Shown piece after piece: positions 9,141 through 16,883 of a DNA stretch of 64,000 nt. Source of the stretch: Yeosuana aquiaggeris (GTDB lineage: Bacteria; Bacteroidota; Bacteroidia; Flavobacteriales; Flavobacteriaceae); contig NZ_JBAWKC010000003.1 of the NCBI RefSeq assembly GCF_044003965.1, positions 186,001-250,000 on the forward strand. The letters are read 5' to 3'. Made by a program: the position numbers and the translations under genes. Below the pieces are notes generated by a model, which was not told the DNA's origin, searched no databases, and saw only the letters and a list, made by a program, of their open reading frames with translations. Numbering within the stretch: the stretch's first letter is position 1; each line of letters begins with the position of its first letter.

Positions 9141-9170
9141 AGTACTTAGTATTTAAAATTAATATTAGGT

Positions 9171-9214
9171 TAAAAGTAACCCTATTGATAAGGCTTCAAA
9201 ATGATTTCCATCAA
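9171..9214 (-). promoter_or_regulatory. FNR-like box plus -7 element
   Basis: ATGAT-TTCC-ATCAA at 9201-9214; -7 box TACTTTTA at 9171-9178; centre spacing 33 bp; start codon at 9140. The rest of the 363-bp gap (9215-9503) shows no gene and only a weak half-site near 9328. Confidence 0.65.
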
Positions 9215-9503
9215 TGCAAAATTATTTTTTGGTGGATTGTTATTTTTTAATGATGAAGTAGTATATTATAAAATAATCCTTAGGTAATAGTTTTATTAAT
9301 AGGGTTAATTAAAAGGAATTCTGGAAGTTGACGAATATCAATTAAATTGAACAAAATTTTATTATTGTTTTGAGGATGACATCAGGGAATATTACCTTAA
9401 ACACCCATAAGTTATTGGTAGAAGGTTATCAGTTTATAATGATAATAACTATAGAAAGACGAAGTAATCAAAAAGAAGAATGAAATCACAGGGTTTTAAT
9501 TAT

Positions 9504-9800
9504 TTATAAATCTTCATAGAACCTTAATTTGTTTTGTAGTAAAGTTATTTCTTCCTTTAATGATTCAACTTGATTTAGTAAGTTATAAATGGCATCAAGC
9601 CCTTCAAAATTAATTTCTAAATCATAATGTATACGCATCAGTTTTTCAACTTCTTTTAATTGGGATTTGTGAATAAATAAATTCTTGTTTTCAATAATGA
9701 TATCAACCAGTTGAAATTCATTTAAAGTATCAATAAAGGATACCGGGATGTTGTAATGATTACAAATTAATTGTACGGATATTAAGTTTTTTGTTCCCAT
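9504..9800 (-). CDS. cbpM: CbpM-like MerR-family chaperone modulator
   Basis: About 98 aa. The N-terminal half reads as a degenerate MerR-type helical domain (LISVQLICNHYNIPVSFIDTLNEFQLVDI) and the C-terminal part is a coiled coil (LNQVESLKEEITLLQNKLRFY), matching CbpM, which binds the J domain of CbpA and inhibits it. I chose the ATG at 9800, two bases after the cbpA stop, rather than an upstream TTG. Placement directly behind cbpA supports the assignment, and both use the promoter at 10716-10759. Confidence 0.8.
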   Translation of the reverse strand: MGTKNLISVQLICNHYNIPVSFIDTLNEFQLVDIIIENKNLFIHKSQLKEVEKLMRIHYDLEINFEGLDAIYNLLNQVESLKEEITLLQNKLRFYEDL

Positions 9801-9802
9801 AA

Positions 9803-10687
9803 TCAACGAAGTTTTTGTAACTGTTCTATGAGTGCTTTCTCTTGACTGGAAAGGTTTTCTGGTAGCTTTATTTGATAAGTTATATAGAGGTCTCCAAATT
9901 GCCCTTCTTTTTTGTATTTGGGAAATCCCTTACCTTTAAGTTTTACTTTTGTGCCATTTTGAGTTTCTGGTTTAATATTAAGTTTTACCTTTCCATTAAA
10001 CGTGTCTATCATTTTTTCTCCCCCCAATAAGGCCTTATACAAATCTAAATCTACTGTGACATGCAGGTTGTCCTTGTCTCTTTTAAATTTAGAATTGTTT
10101 ACAATAGAGAATTGAATTAATAAATCACCGTTAGGACCTCCGTTTACACCTGGACCACCATGGCCTTTTATTTTAATAATCTGTCCATTTTCTATACCTG
10201 CCGGAATGGTGATCCTAATATTTTTTCCATTCACGGTCAAGGTGCGCTTATGAGTAGTATAAACATCTTTTAGATCAAGTTGCAGTTCTGCATTAAAATC
10301 CTGCCCTCTAAATTTAACTTGTCTGCCACGGCTTCCTGAAGTTCTTCCCCCAAACATACTACCAAAAATATCTGAAAAATCTTCCTCAGAAAACCCTCTC
10401 GCTGAACCCTGAGTACTTCGTTGATATTGCTGTTGCTGCTTGGCCTTTTCAAATTCTTCGCCATGTTGCCAATGTTCACCATATTGGTCGTATTTTTTTC
10501 TGTTTTCAGCATTGCTTAAAACTTCATTAGCATCATTAATTTCTTTAAATTTTTTTTCGGCAGTTTTATCATTAGGATTCAAGTCAGGATGGTATTTCCT
10601 GGCTAATTTTCTGTAAGCTTTTTTTATATCAGCTTCAGTTGCAGTTTTTGGAACACCTAAAATTTTATAGTAATCTATAAACGCCAT
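9803..10687 (-). CDS. cbpA: CbpA/DnaJ-type co-chaperone
   Basis: 294 aa. J domain at about 1-68 with the Hsp70-stimulating H33-P34-D35, a Gly/Phe/Gln-rich linker (about 70-120), then two C-terminal substrate-binding domains (about 125-290) with the conserved PAGIENGQ and GGPNGDLLI motifs. The zinc-finger region of canonical DnaJ is missing, as in CbpA. It delivers misfolded proteins to DnaK in starvation or stationary stress. Operon with cbpM; FNR-like promoter 59 bp upstream. Confidence 0.93.
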   Translation of the reverse strand: MAFIDYYKILGVPKTATEADIKKAYRKLARKYHPDLNPNDKTAEKKFKEINDANEVLSNAENRKKYDQYGEHWQHGEEFEKAKQQQQYQRSTQGSARGFSEEDFSDIFGSMFGGRTSGSRGRQVKFRGQDFNAELQLDLKDVYTTHKRTLTVNGKNIRITIPAGIENGQIIKIKGHGGPGVNGGPNGDLLIQFSIVNNSKFKRDKDNLHVTVDLDLYKALLGGEKMIDTFNGKVKLNIKPETQNGTKVKLKGKGFPKYKKEGQFGDLYITYQIKLPENLSSQEKALIEQLQKLR

Positions 10688-10715
10688 GTGATGATTTATT
10701 TAGGGGTTTAAATTT

Positions 10716-10759
10716 TAAAGATAGATTTAAAAAAGAGTATTTTAAATGACTAAAATCAA
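10716..10759 (-). promoter_or_regulatory. FNR-like box plus -7 element
   Basis: ATGAC-TAAA-ATCAA at 10746-10759; -7 box TATCTTTA at 10716-10723; centre spacing 33 bp. Upstream of cbpA-cbpM. Confidence 0.55.
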
Positions 10760-10798
10760 CTCTATCAGGAATTAAATATTATTACTGTTTATTTCGAA

Positions 10799-11473
10799 TT
10801 AAACTTGAATAGTCCCATCTTCCATAGTTATAATCCTGTCAGTTCTTTTGGCAAAATCCTCATTATGAGTGACTACTAACAATGATAAATTTTGTTCGGC
10901 ACTCAATTGTTTGAAAATATTAAAAACGTTTTCTGAATTATAACTATCTAAATTACCAGTGGGTTCATCGCCCATAATGATGGAAGGATTATTTATAAGC
11001 GCTCTTGCAATCGCAATGCGCTGTTTTTCGCCTCCTGATACTCTGGAAGCGTGTTTATATGCTAAGTGGTCGATGTTCAGCATTTTTAATTTTTCAAAAG
11101 CATCATGCTCAATTTCCTTGTTTGTTTTTTCAGCTAATTTTTTAGCTGGAAGCATAACGTTCTCTAAAACAGTAAATTCAGATAATAAGAAATGAAACTG
11201 AAACACAAAGCCGATGTGTTTATTTCTTAAATAGGAAAGGTGATTTCTGTCTTGTCCTGTTACTAATTTATTATTTAAGAATAGTTCTCCTTCATAATCC
11301 GTATCCATAGTAGAAAGTATATAGAGTAAGGTTGATTTTCCGCAACCCGATTTTCCCATAATAGAGGCAAATTCACCTGTTTTAATTTGAAAGTTGATAT
11401 CCTTTAAAACATGGTATAGCACCGGCTTTCTGAAATATTTATTAATATTTTTTGCTTCTAAAACAGTATTCAT
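10799..11473 (-). CDS. ABC transporter ATP-binding protein, LolD/MacB type
   Basis: 224 aa ATPase with Walker A (GKSGCGKST, 40-48), Q-loop (FVFQFHFLL), signature (VSGGEKQRIAIARAL) and Walker B followed by the catalytic Glu (IIMGDEP). Sequence is of the lipoprotein-release/macrolide-export branch. It is the last gene of a five-gene operon after an FtsX-like permease (1-bp gap) and an HlyD-type adaptor. Powers an envelope-directed export or mechanotransmission system; substrate unknown. Confidence 0.88.
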   Translation of the reverse strand: MNTVLEAKNINKYFRKPVLYHVLKDINFQIKTGEFASIMGKSGCGKSTLLYILSTMDTDYEGELFLNNKLVTGQDRNHLSYLRNKHIGFVFQFHFLLSEFTVLENVMLPAKKLAEKTNKEIEHDAFEKLKMLNIDHLAYKHASRVSGGEKQRIAIARALINNPSIIMGDEPTGNLDSYNSENVFNIFKQLSAEQNLSLLVVTHNEDFAKRTDRIITMEDGTIQV

Positions 11474-11474
11474 C

Positions 11475-12737
11475 TTACTGGCCTCTTATAATGTTTACAG
11501 GATCTATTTTTTTTGCTTTTTTTGCTGGAAAATAACCTGCTAGAAAAGTAGAAAATATGGCAAAGGAAAAACCTATGACAAAAAACAGAGGGTCCAGATT
11601 TACCGGGTATGTTTTTACTGTTGGTAAAGATTCTGTTCTGAATGGGATGGTGTCAATAAATCGCACTAAGCCATAACCAAGTAACAATCCTAAAATACCA
11701 CCCACAAAACCAATAATCATGGCCTGGCTCATAAAAATGATCTGAACATCTTTCCCTGAAAACCCTGTCGCTTTTAAAATGGCAATATCATTCATCTTTT
11801 CATAAATAAGCATGTTTAAGATGTTATAAATGCCAAATCCTGCAACTATGAGTAATGTTATGGAAACCGCATAAGTAATGAGGTTTCTAACCGTAGTACC
11901 TGTTTCAAATTGGGCATTCGCTGTTTTAATATCTATTGCTGTAAGATGAAATTGTTGTTCTATTTTTTTTGAGAAGGATGGAGCCAATTCTATGTCATAC
12001 AACTTCACATTGATGTCTGTTATATAATTTTCTGCCTCACCTAAAATACGTTGTACCGTTTTTAAATTGGCAAAACTTTGCATGGCATCAATATCAGCAA
12101 TGCCACTTTGAAAAATAGCAACAATTTTTAAAGGAAAAACATCCCCTTTGATAGTGCTTATTTGAATACGGTCTCCAAGGGATAAAGACATCTTTTTTGC
12201 AATACCGGCCCCCAATAATATGCCATTATCATTAGTATCTAAATCTTCAGGAGTGCCTTCTACTATATAATTTTTAAGATTAAATAATCTGGCTTCATCC
12301 ATCACATTAATCCCTGTTAAATTGCCAGCTAGTTCTATAGATCCTGCAATATAAAATATTTGGGTTTTTACTTCTGGAATAGCCCCTCTAACATGAATAT
12401 CCTTATTTAAATAGTTAATAATTGGTAAGGCATTATGAATTTTTTTCTGACTCAGTTTAGGTTTAACAGAATGAATAACACTAAAGTTGTTCTTTAAATT
12501 TGCTAATAAATTGACGGGTTGATTTTTTGAGGGCTCAATCTCATTGTAAATATGAATATGAGGTGTTTGATTAAGGATTAAATCGTCAAGCATGGTGTTT
12601 AATCCTGTCATAAAGCATACAAGCGTAATGTAGGAGCCAATACCAAAGGTAACACCTAGTGCGGCCGTGGCTGTTTGCTTAATTTTTGAAAGCAAATGCG
12701 TTTTGGCAATACTTAATATAACTGGCCAGTTAGTCAT
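11475..12737 (-). CDS. ABC transporter permease, FtsX/MacB (LolC/E-like)
   Basis: 420 aa with one N-terminal membrane helix, a large extracytoplasmic MacB-PCD-like domain (about 50-270), and three C-terminal helices (about 285-400) containing the FtsX motif IYEKMNDIAILKATGFSGKDV. Partners the ATPase downstream and the periplasmic adaptor upstream (8-bp overlap), the arrangement of MacAB-type systems. No outer-membrane TolC homologue is encoded nearby. Confidence 0.86.
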   Translation of the reverse strand: MTNWPVILSIAKTHLLSKIKQTATAALGVTFGIGSYITLVCFMTGLNTMLDDLILNQTPHIHIYNEIEPSKNQPVNLLANLKNNFSVIHSVKPKLSQKKIHNALPIINYLNKDIHVRGAIPEVKTQIFYIAGSIELAGNLTGINVMDEARLFNLKNYIVEGTPEDLDTNDNGILLGAGIAKKMSLSLGDRIQISTIKGDVFPLKIVAIFQSGIADIDAMQSFANLKTVQRILGEAENYITDINVKLYDIELAPSFSKKIEQQFHLTAIDIKTANAQFETGTTVRNLITYAVSITLLIVAGFGIYNILNMLIYEKMNDIAILKATGFSGKDVQIIFMSQAMIIGFVGGILGLLLGYGLVRFIDTIPFRTESLPTVKTYPVNLDPLFFVIGFSFAIFSTFLAGYFPAKKAKKIDPVNIIRGQ

Positions 12738-13815
12738 TTTTAGCTTTGTATATATAGGTGTTTTTTGTGATTCCAGAAAGCACTTCTACGTATTCCATAT
12801 TTTGCAATCCCGTTGAAATACCAATAATACCATCATCAGTTTTAACTTTATTACCTTCCATTAAATACTCTTTTGGAATGGTTAGAACATGATCTTTTTT
12901 AGCAATAATAATATTGGCTTCTCCAGAAAGGCCTGGATATAATACTTTTGGAGGATTATCAAATACAGCTTCCACTTTAAAGGTTTGATTGCGTTCATCT
13001 TTTTTTGGATAAATTTTTGAAATGTTTCCGGTGAAAACCTCACCGTTATAGGCTTCAAGTGTGATAATGACCTCTTGGTTTTTAGATATTCTTACAATAT
13101 CTACTTCGTCAACCAACAATTCAATGATAAAACTTGTGGAACTACCTATGGATGCTAAGGGTTCTTGAATGGTTACTATTTCACCCGGTTCTTTATATAA
13201 GGCATATACTTTACCATTAACTTTGCTGGTTATTGTAAAATCTTTCGTGTTAATTAAGGAAGTTTGATAATTATTTTGGGCTTGTTTAAGAGCTGTTTCT
13301 AATGCATTCTTGGTGTTATTGTACTTGTTTTGTAAAAGACTGAGGTTATTGAAAGACAGTTGATAATTAAGTTTTTTAGTATCATAATCGGTTTTTGATC
13401 CTATTTGTTGGTTCCAAAGATTTTGTTGTCTGAAAAAATTAATGGAATCATTTTTATATTTTAAAATAGCTGTATTAATTTCATTTTGTATTCCTTCTAA
13501 AATGGCAGCGCTTCCAGAATAGTTGTTTTCAGCTAATTCTAAAGCTAATTTGGCATTTTGTGTATTGAGAATTGGAGCGTTATTTATTATTTTGATGAGT
13601 GGTTCATTTATAGAAATTAGATCGCCTTCTGTTTTCAAATTTTTATCTAAAATACCTGATACAATGGCAAAAACTTCATATAAACCATCCGGTTGAATGG
13701 TCACAGAAGAATATACAGATTCCACAAGATTTTTAGCTTCGGGTAGTATTTTATCCTGTTTTTTGGAACAGGATACTATCATTAAAATAAATAATAAAAA
13801 ATAAGATCGTCGCAT
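12730..13815 (-). CDS. HlyD/MacA-type periplasmic adaptor lipoprotein
   Basis: 361 aa. I start at the ATG at 13815, which gives a lipoprotein signal with lipobox IVSC (Cys16) and avoids overlap with the preceding gene. It has a broken lipoyl half-domain (ISINEPLIKI), a long alpha-helical hairpin (about 85-165), a second lipoyl half (GEIVTIQEPLASIG) and a beta-barrel domain (about 205-285). Adaptor for the FtsX-like permease it overlaps; anchored in a membrane facing the periplasm. Confidence 0.85.
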   Translation of the reverse strand: MRRSYFLLFILMIVSCSKKQDKILPEAKNLVESVYSSVTIQPDGLYEVFAIVSGILDKNLKTEGDLISINEPLIKIINNAPILNTQNAKLALELAENNYSGSAAILEGIQNEINTAILKYKNDSINFFRQQNLWNQQIGSKTDYDTKKLNYQLSFNNLSLLQNKYNNTKNALETALKQAQNNYQTSLINTKDFTITSKVNGKVYALYKEPGEIVTIQEPLASIGSSTSFIIELLVDEVDIVRISKNQEVIITLEAYNGEVFTGNISKIYPKKDERNQTFKVEAVFDNPPKVLYPGLSGEANIIIAKKDHVLTIPKEYLMEGNKVKTDDGIIGISTGLQNMEYVEVLSGITKNTYIYKAKND

Positions 13816-13825
13816 CAAAAAATAA

Positions 13826-14914
13826 TTAAAAAACAAGTTTAGGTTGAAATAATATGAATTCATTGAGATTGACCGAATCTATCGCACCAACTAGTTTGCC
13901 ATTTTCTAAAACAGGGAAAAAGGAGTTTTTCTGGCTGTGTATTAATTGGTATACTTTATTTAGGTCGTCCTCGCCTTTTACTGTCTTAAAAGAGGTGTTC
14001 ATAATATCTTTAACCAAGGTGTTTTCATTTTTTGCGTTTTCAATAATGTCTTGATAGTATAAGAGCCCTTTAATAGCATCATTTTCAAGAATTATAAAAT
14101 TATTTTCAGTTCCTGAAATAATTACTTTGATGACCTCTTTTAAGGGATCTTTCGGACTGAATGTGGTAATATTTGTGATTACAGATTCTTTAACTGTATG
14201 TCCTTTAAGAATGGCCATATGCTGAACCATCTGGTTTTCACCATAGGCACCTAAAAAAATAACCAGTGCTATGAATATTAGAATAGGATTATATAATAAA
14301 CCGATCAGTAAAAATAAAACGGCAATGATCTGACCAATTGTTGATGCGATTTGTGTGGCTTTAACCCGGTTTATTTTAATAGCCAATAATGCTCTTAAAA
14401 TACGTCCGCCATCCATAGGGAAGGCAGGAATTGCATTAAAGACCACAAGCGCTATGTTTACTATGTAGAGATAGAATAAGAAATTAAGGAGCGTAAAACT
14501 GCTTAAAGTTTCAAGCGTTTCTGTAAAATTTAATTGCATTAATTCCTGGACAGGAATAATAAAATAAAGTAGTACTGCAATTATAATGTTAACTAAAGGA
14601 CCAGCTAATGTTACTAATAGTTCCTGTTTGGGCGATTCAGGTATTCTTTCTAGACTAGCCATACCTCCAACCGGTAACAAGGTTATTTGCTTAGTTTCAA
14701 TTCCAAAATATTTTGCAGTTAAGGCATGTCCCAATTCATGCAATATAACACATACAAAAACGGCTAGAACTAAGGCTATATTAAATAAAATACTAACTTT
14801 ATTTCCGCCGCGCTTCAATTCACTAAAAATAATCCATATTATTAAAAAAATAAAAGTCCAGTGGACTTTTATTTTAATTCCAAAAACACTTCCCAAATTC
14901 AGATTTGCTTTCAT
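13826..14914 (-). CDS. Site-2-type M50 membrane metalloprotease with CBS domains
   Basis: 362 aa. Zinc site H59-E60-x2-H63 (ILHELGH) in the second membrane helix and the third ligand in NAIPAFPMDGG (Asp168); about six membrane helices, then a C-terminal CBS pair (about 240-355: VKESVITNITTFSPKDPLKEVIKVI...). This is the SpoIVFB/Rip3-like branch in which CBS domains sense adenine nucleotides and gate intramembrane proteolysis. It abuts the WG-repeat gene upstream. A DosR-regulon protein of Mycobacterium, Rv2625c, has, as I recall, the same architecture. Confidence 0.92.
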   Translation of the reverse strand: MKANLNLGSVFGIKIKVHWTFIFLIIWIIFSELKRGGNKVSILFNIALVLAVFVCVILHELGHALTAKYFGIETKQITLLPVGGMASLERIPESPKQELLVTLAGPLVNIIIAVLLYFIIPVQELMQLNFTETLETLSSFTLLNFLFYLYIVNIALVVFNAIPAFPMDGGRILRALLAIKINRVKATQIASTIGQIIAVLFLLIGLLYNPILIFIALVIFLGAYGENQMVQHMAILKGHTVKESVITNITTFSPKDPLKEVIKVIISGTENNFIILENDAIKGLLYYQDIIENAKNENTLVKDIMNTSFKTVKGEDDLNKVYQLIHSQKNSFFPVLENGKLVGAIDSVNLNEFILFQPKLVF

Positions 14915-15541
14915 TTATAACTGATTGACATTAATTTTTTTTATAATGGTCCAGTTCTTATTTTCACCATAAATAGCATATAAATTATCTGAAATTTTTC
15001 TTGAAGTAATTTCAGGCGGAGTTTTTAAATACTTTTTGTCTAGAACTGTATTAAAACCTTTTGGGGTTAAATATTGGTTAATATTGCCATCAGTATCTAT
15101 GGTTACTTCATAATATTTGTATTGAACTATATTTTTGCCTAAAACGTCGTTTTTTCCAATGAATTCTTCAGTCAATTTTAAAACAATAGCTTCGTTGTTT
15201 TGAAAATTTTGAGCATTTAAAAATTGGGTGTCTATAATGGTTTTTCCTGAAGTATCAATGTATCCAAAATAAGAAATCTCATTAATTTCTTTCATTATTA
15301 AACACCGGTTATTAAAAAAGACCGGATAATTACCATCATTAAATTTGGTAGGCACTAAGTCATTTCTAAAGTTTATAACAATAGCACCTTCTTGATTAAT
15401 AAACGCCCACTGATTATCTTTTTTTATGGCAGAAAGACCATCATTAAAAGGAGAAATGAATTCCAAGTTTTCAATAGTTTGCGCGCCTACAAAAACAGGG
15501 ATTAAAAATAAAACCATCAATAGAATAACTACTTTTTTCAT
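14915..15541 (-). CDS. Exported WG-repeat-like protein
   Basis: 208 aa with a signal peptide (about 1-21, ending VFVGAQ). Contains WG-type repeats (GLSAIKKDNQWAFINQEGAIVI; SYFGYIDTSGKTIIDTQF), which form beta-propeller-like modules in periplasmic or surface proteins; function unknown. ATG at 15541 preferred over the adjacent GTG at 15544. First gene of the operon that continues with the M50 protease and the ABC exporter; FNR-like promoter at 15567-15610. Confidence 0.75.
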   Translation of the reverse strand: MKKVVILLMVLFLIPVFVGAQTIENLEFISPFNDGLSAIKKDNQWAFINQEGAIVINFRNDLVPTKFNDGNYPVFFNNRCLIMKEINEISYFGYIDTSGKTIIDTQFLNAQNFQNNEAIVLKLTEEFIGKNDVLGKNIVQYKYYEVTIDTDGNINQYLTPKGFNTVLDKKYLKTPPEITSRKISDNLYAIYGENKNWTIIKKINVNQL

Positions 15542-15566
15542 CACTTTATACTTTTAAATTGTTGTT

Positions 15567-15610
15567 TAAAAGTATAAGGTTTTCTAAGATTTCAAAATGA
15601 TATTCATCAT
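15567..15610 (-). promoter_or_regulatory. FNR-like box plus -7 element
   Basis: ATGAT-ATTC-ATCAT at 15597-15610; -7 box TACTTTTA at 15567-15574; centre spacing 33 bp. Drives the five-gene operon 15541-10799. Confidence 0.65.
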
Positions 15611-15622
15611 TACAGTTTGATT

Positions 15623-15922
15623 TTAGAGGTACTGTTTTATGGTATTTAAAATATCATTTTTTTGAACAACTCCAGATTGTCGCCATAATTGATTTCCATT
15701 TTTAAAAAGAATCATAGTGGGGACCCCTCTAACCTGATACTTGCTTGCTATGACTTGGTTTTTGTCAACATCAATTTTTACAATTTTTATAGTATCTTTT
15801 AACTCATGCTTGACCTCTTTTAAAATAGGAGCCAGCATTTTACAGGGGCCGCACCAATCTGCATGAAAATCTACTAATACGGGTAGATTTTCATTTATTA
15901 TGTTATTAAAACTACTTTTCAT
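15623..15922 (-). CDS. Thioredoxin
   Basis: 99 aa thioredoxin with active site W-C24-G-P-C27 and the cis-proline motif RGVPTM. No signal peptide, so a cytoplasmic disulfide reductase. Its start overlaps the DUF302 gene by 11 bp, so it is the last gene of the operon from 16723. The neighbourhood suggests a stress or low-oxygen redox role rather than the housekeeping thioredoxin. Confidence 0.93.
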   Translation of the reverse strand: MKSSFNNIINENLPVLVDFHADWCGPCKMLAPILKEVKHELKDTIKIVKIDVDKNQVIASKYQVRGVPTMILFKNGNQLWRQSGVVQKNDILNTIKQYL

Positions 15923-16313
15923 TTTTAAGGTTACTTATAAGGTTTTCTAATTTACTACTTACTTGTTGAGCTATATTTTCAAGTTTTTCATTCTTTACAG
16001 ATTGCATGGATACCATGGGGTTGATCGCTGCCACTTCTATTTTGTTAGGTTCCAGTTCTTGAACAATAATGTTGCATGGAAGCATGGTACCAATTTTATC
16101 TTCCTGCTGCAGTGCTTCATATGCAAAAGGCGGATTACAAGCCCCTAGTATTTTATACTTTTTAAAATCGACATCCAATTTATTTTTTAAAGTCTGCTGG
16201 ATATCAATTTGTGTGAGTATGCCAAAACCTTCCTTTTTTAATAATTCGGTAACGTTTTCTATAACTGCTTCAAATTTTCCTGAAACAATGGTGTTAAAAT
16301 AATAGGTCATCAT
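15912..16313 (-). CDS. DUF302 domain protein
   Basis: 133 aa, nearly all one DUF302 domain (EKVTELLKKEGFGILTQIDIQQTLKNKL...YKILGACNPPFAYEAL...IGTMLPCNIIVQE), with the conserved Cys in GACNPP and LPC. DUF302 proteins are small alpha/beta proteins of unknown activity often found with sulfur, thiol or stress genes. Its ends touch or overlap both neighbours, so it is translationally coupled with the TerB-like protein and thioredoxin. Confidence 0.88.
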   Translation of the reverse strand: MMTYYFNTIVSGKFEAVIENVTELLKKEGFGILTQIDIQQTLKNKLDVDFKKYKILGACNPPFAYEALQQEDKIGTMLPCNIIVQELEPNKIEVAAINPMVSMQSVKNEKLENIAQQVSSKLENLISNLKNEK

Positions 16314-16723
16314 TATATATTTTTTAATTCCTGATCTAATTTAGCAAGAAAAATCAACTCTGATTTGTTGATACCTGAAAAGGCAGCAGCAATGGCACCA
16401 GCTGTTTTTAGTATTAATTGTTTAACTGGCTTTGTAAACAAATGTTTTTGTTCATTTTTATAAGTCACAAAGTCATCAAAACACGCTTTTGTATTTAAGT
16501 TTTCTTGATTATATAACCAATCAAAAACAATTTCAATTTGATAGGCAGCATCTGTCCTATATACATCTTCAATGGGATCCAGTTCCAACCAATTTTTTTG
16601 TACTAATTCTTTAAGTTTATCAAACTCAACTTTTTTTACATGATAATCTACTGCAGCAATCGCATAGAAAAGTTTACCAAGGTTTTGATAAAATTTAAGC
16701 GTCATTTTCTTTTTAGGACTCAT
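16313..16723 (-). CDS. TerB-like helical hypothetical protein
   Basis: About 136 aa, all helical; the N-terminal FYQNLGKLFYAIAAVDYHVKKVEFDKLKELV resembles the metal-binding TerB/DjlA helical domain. Start at the ATG 16723 (MSPKKK) rather than a TTG at 16735; this puts it 50-63 bp below the FNR-like box, as in other operons here. First gene of the TerB-DUF302-thioredoxin operon. Function unknown. Confidence 0.6.
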   Translation of the reverse strand: MSPKKKMTLKFYQNLGKLFYAIAAVDYHVKKVEFDKLKELVQKNWLELDPIEDVYRTDAAYQIEIVFDWLYNQENLNTKACFDDFVTYKNEQKHLFTKPVKQLILKTAGAIAAAFSGINKSELIFLAKLDQELKNI

Positions 16724-16742
16724 AACTCGATTCAAATAATAA

Positions 16743-16786
16743 CAAATTTAATTTCTTGTTGATTAAGATGTTATGATAAATATCAA
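16743..16786 (-). promoter_or_regulatory. FNR-like box plus perfect -7 element
   Basis: ATGAT-AAAT-ATCAA at 16773-16786; -7 box TAAATTTG, a full match to TAnnTTTG, at 16743-16750; centre spacing 33 bp. Located between the minus operon and the divergent kinase gene at 16884; a matching -7 is seen only on the minus side. Confidence 0.65.
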
Positions 16787-16883
16787 TCTGACTGAAAAAT
16801 TGTGCTTTTTGTAATTTTTTTCGTAAATTTAAACGACCAGCCAATAATAACATTATTAATCCTTAGTTAAAACAAAGAAGGTA

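Noticed and set aside
9328..9341. TTGAC-GAAT-ATCAA, a further FNR-like candidate in the 363-bp gap before 9504
   Set aside because: No TAnnTTTG-like octamer occurs at the 33-bp spacing on either strand, and no gene starts in suitable distance.
14586..14924. 112-codon plus-strand frame opposite the M50 protease
   Set aside because: Lies wholly antisense to a well-supported gene and shows no domain pattern.
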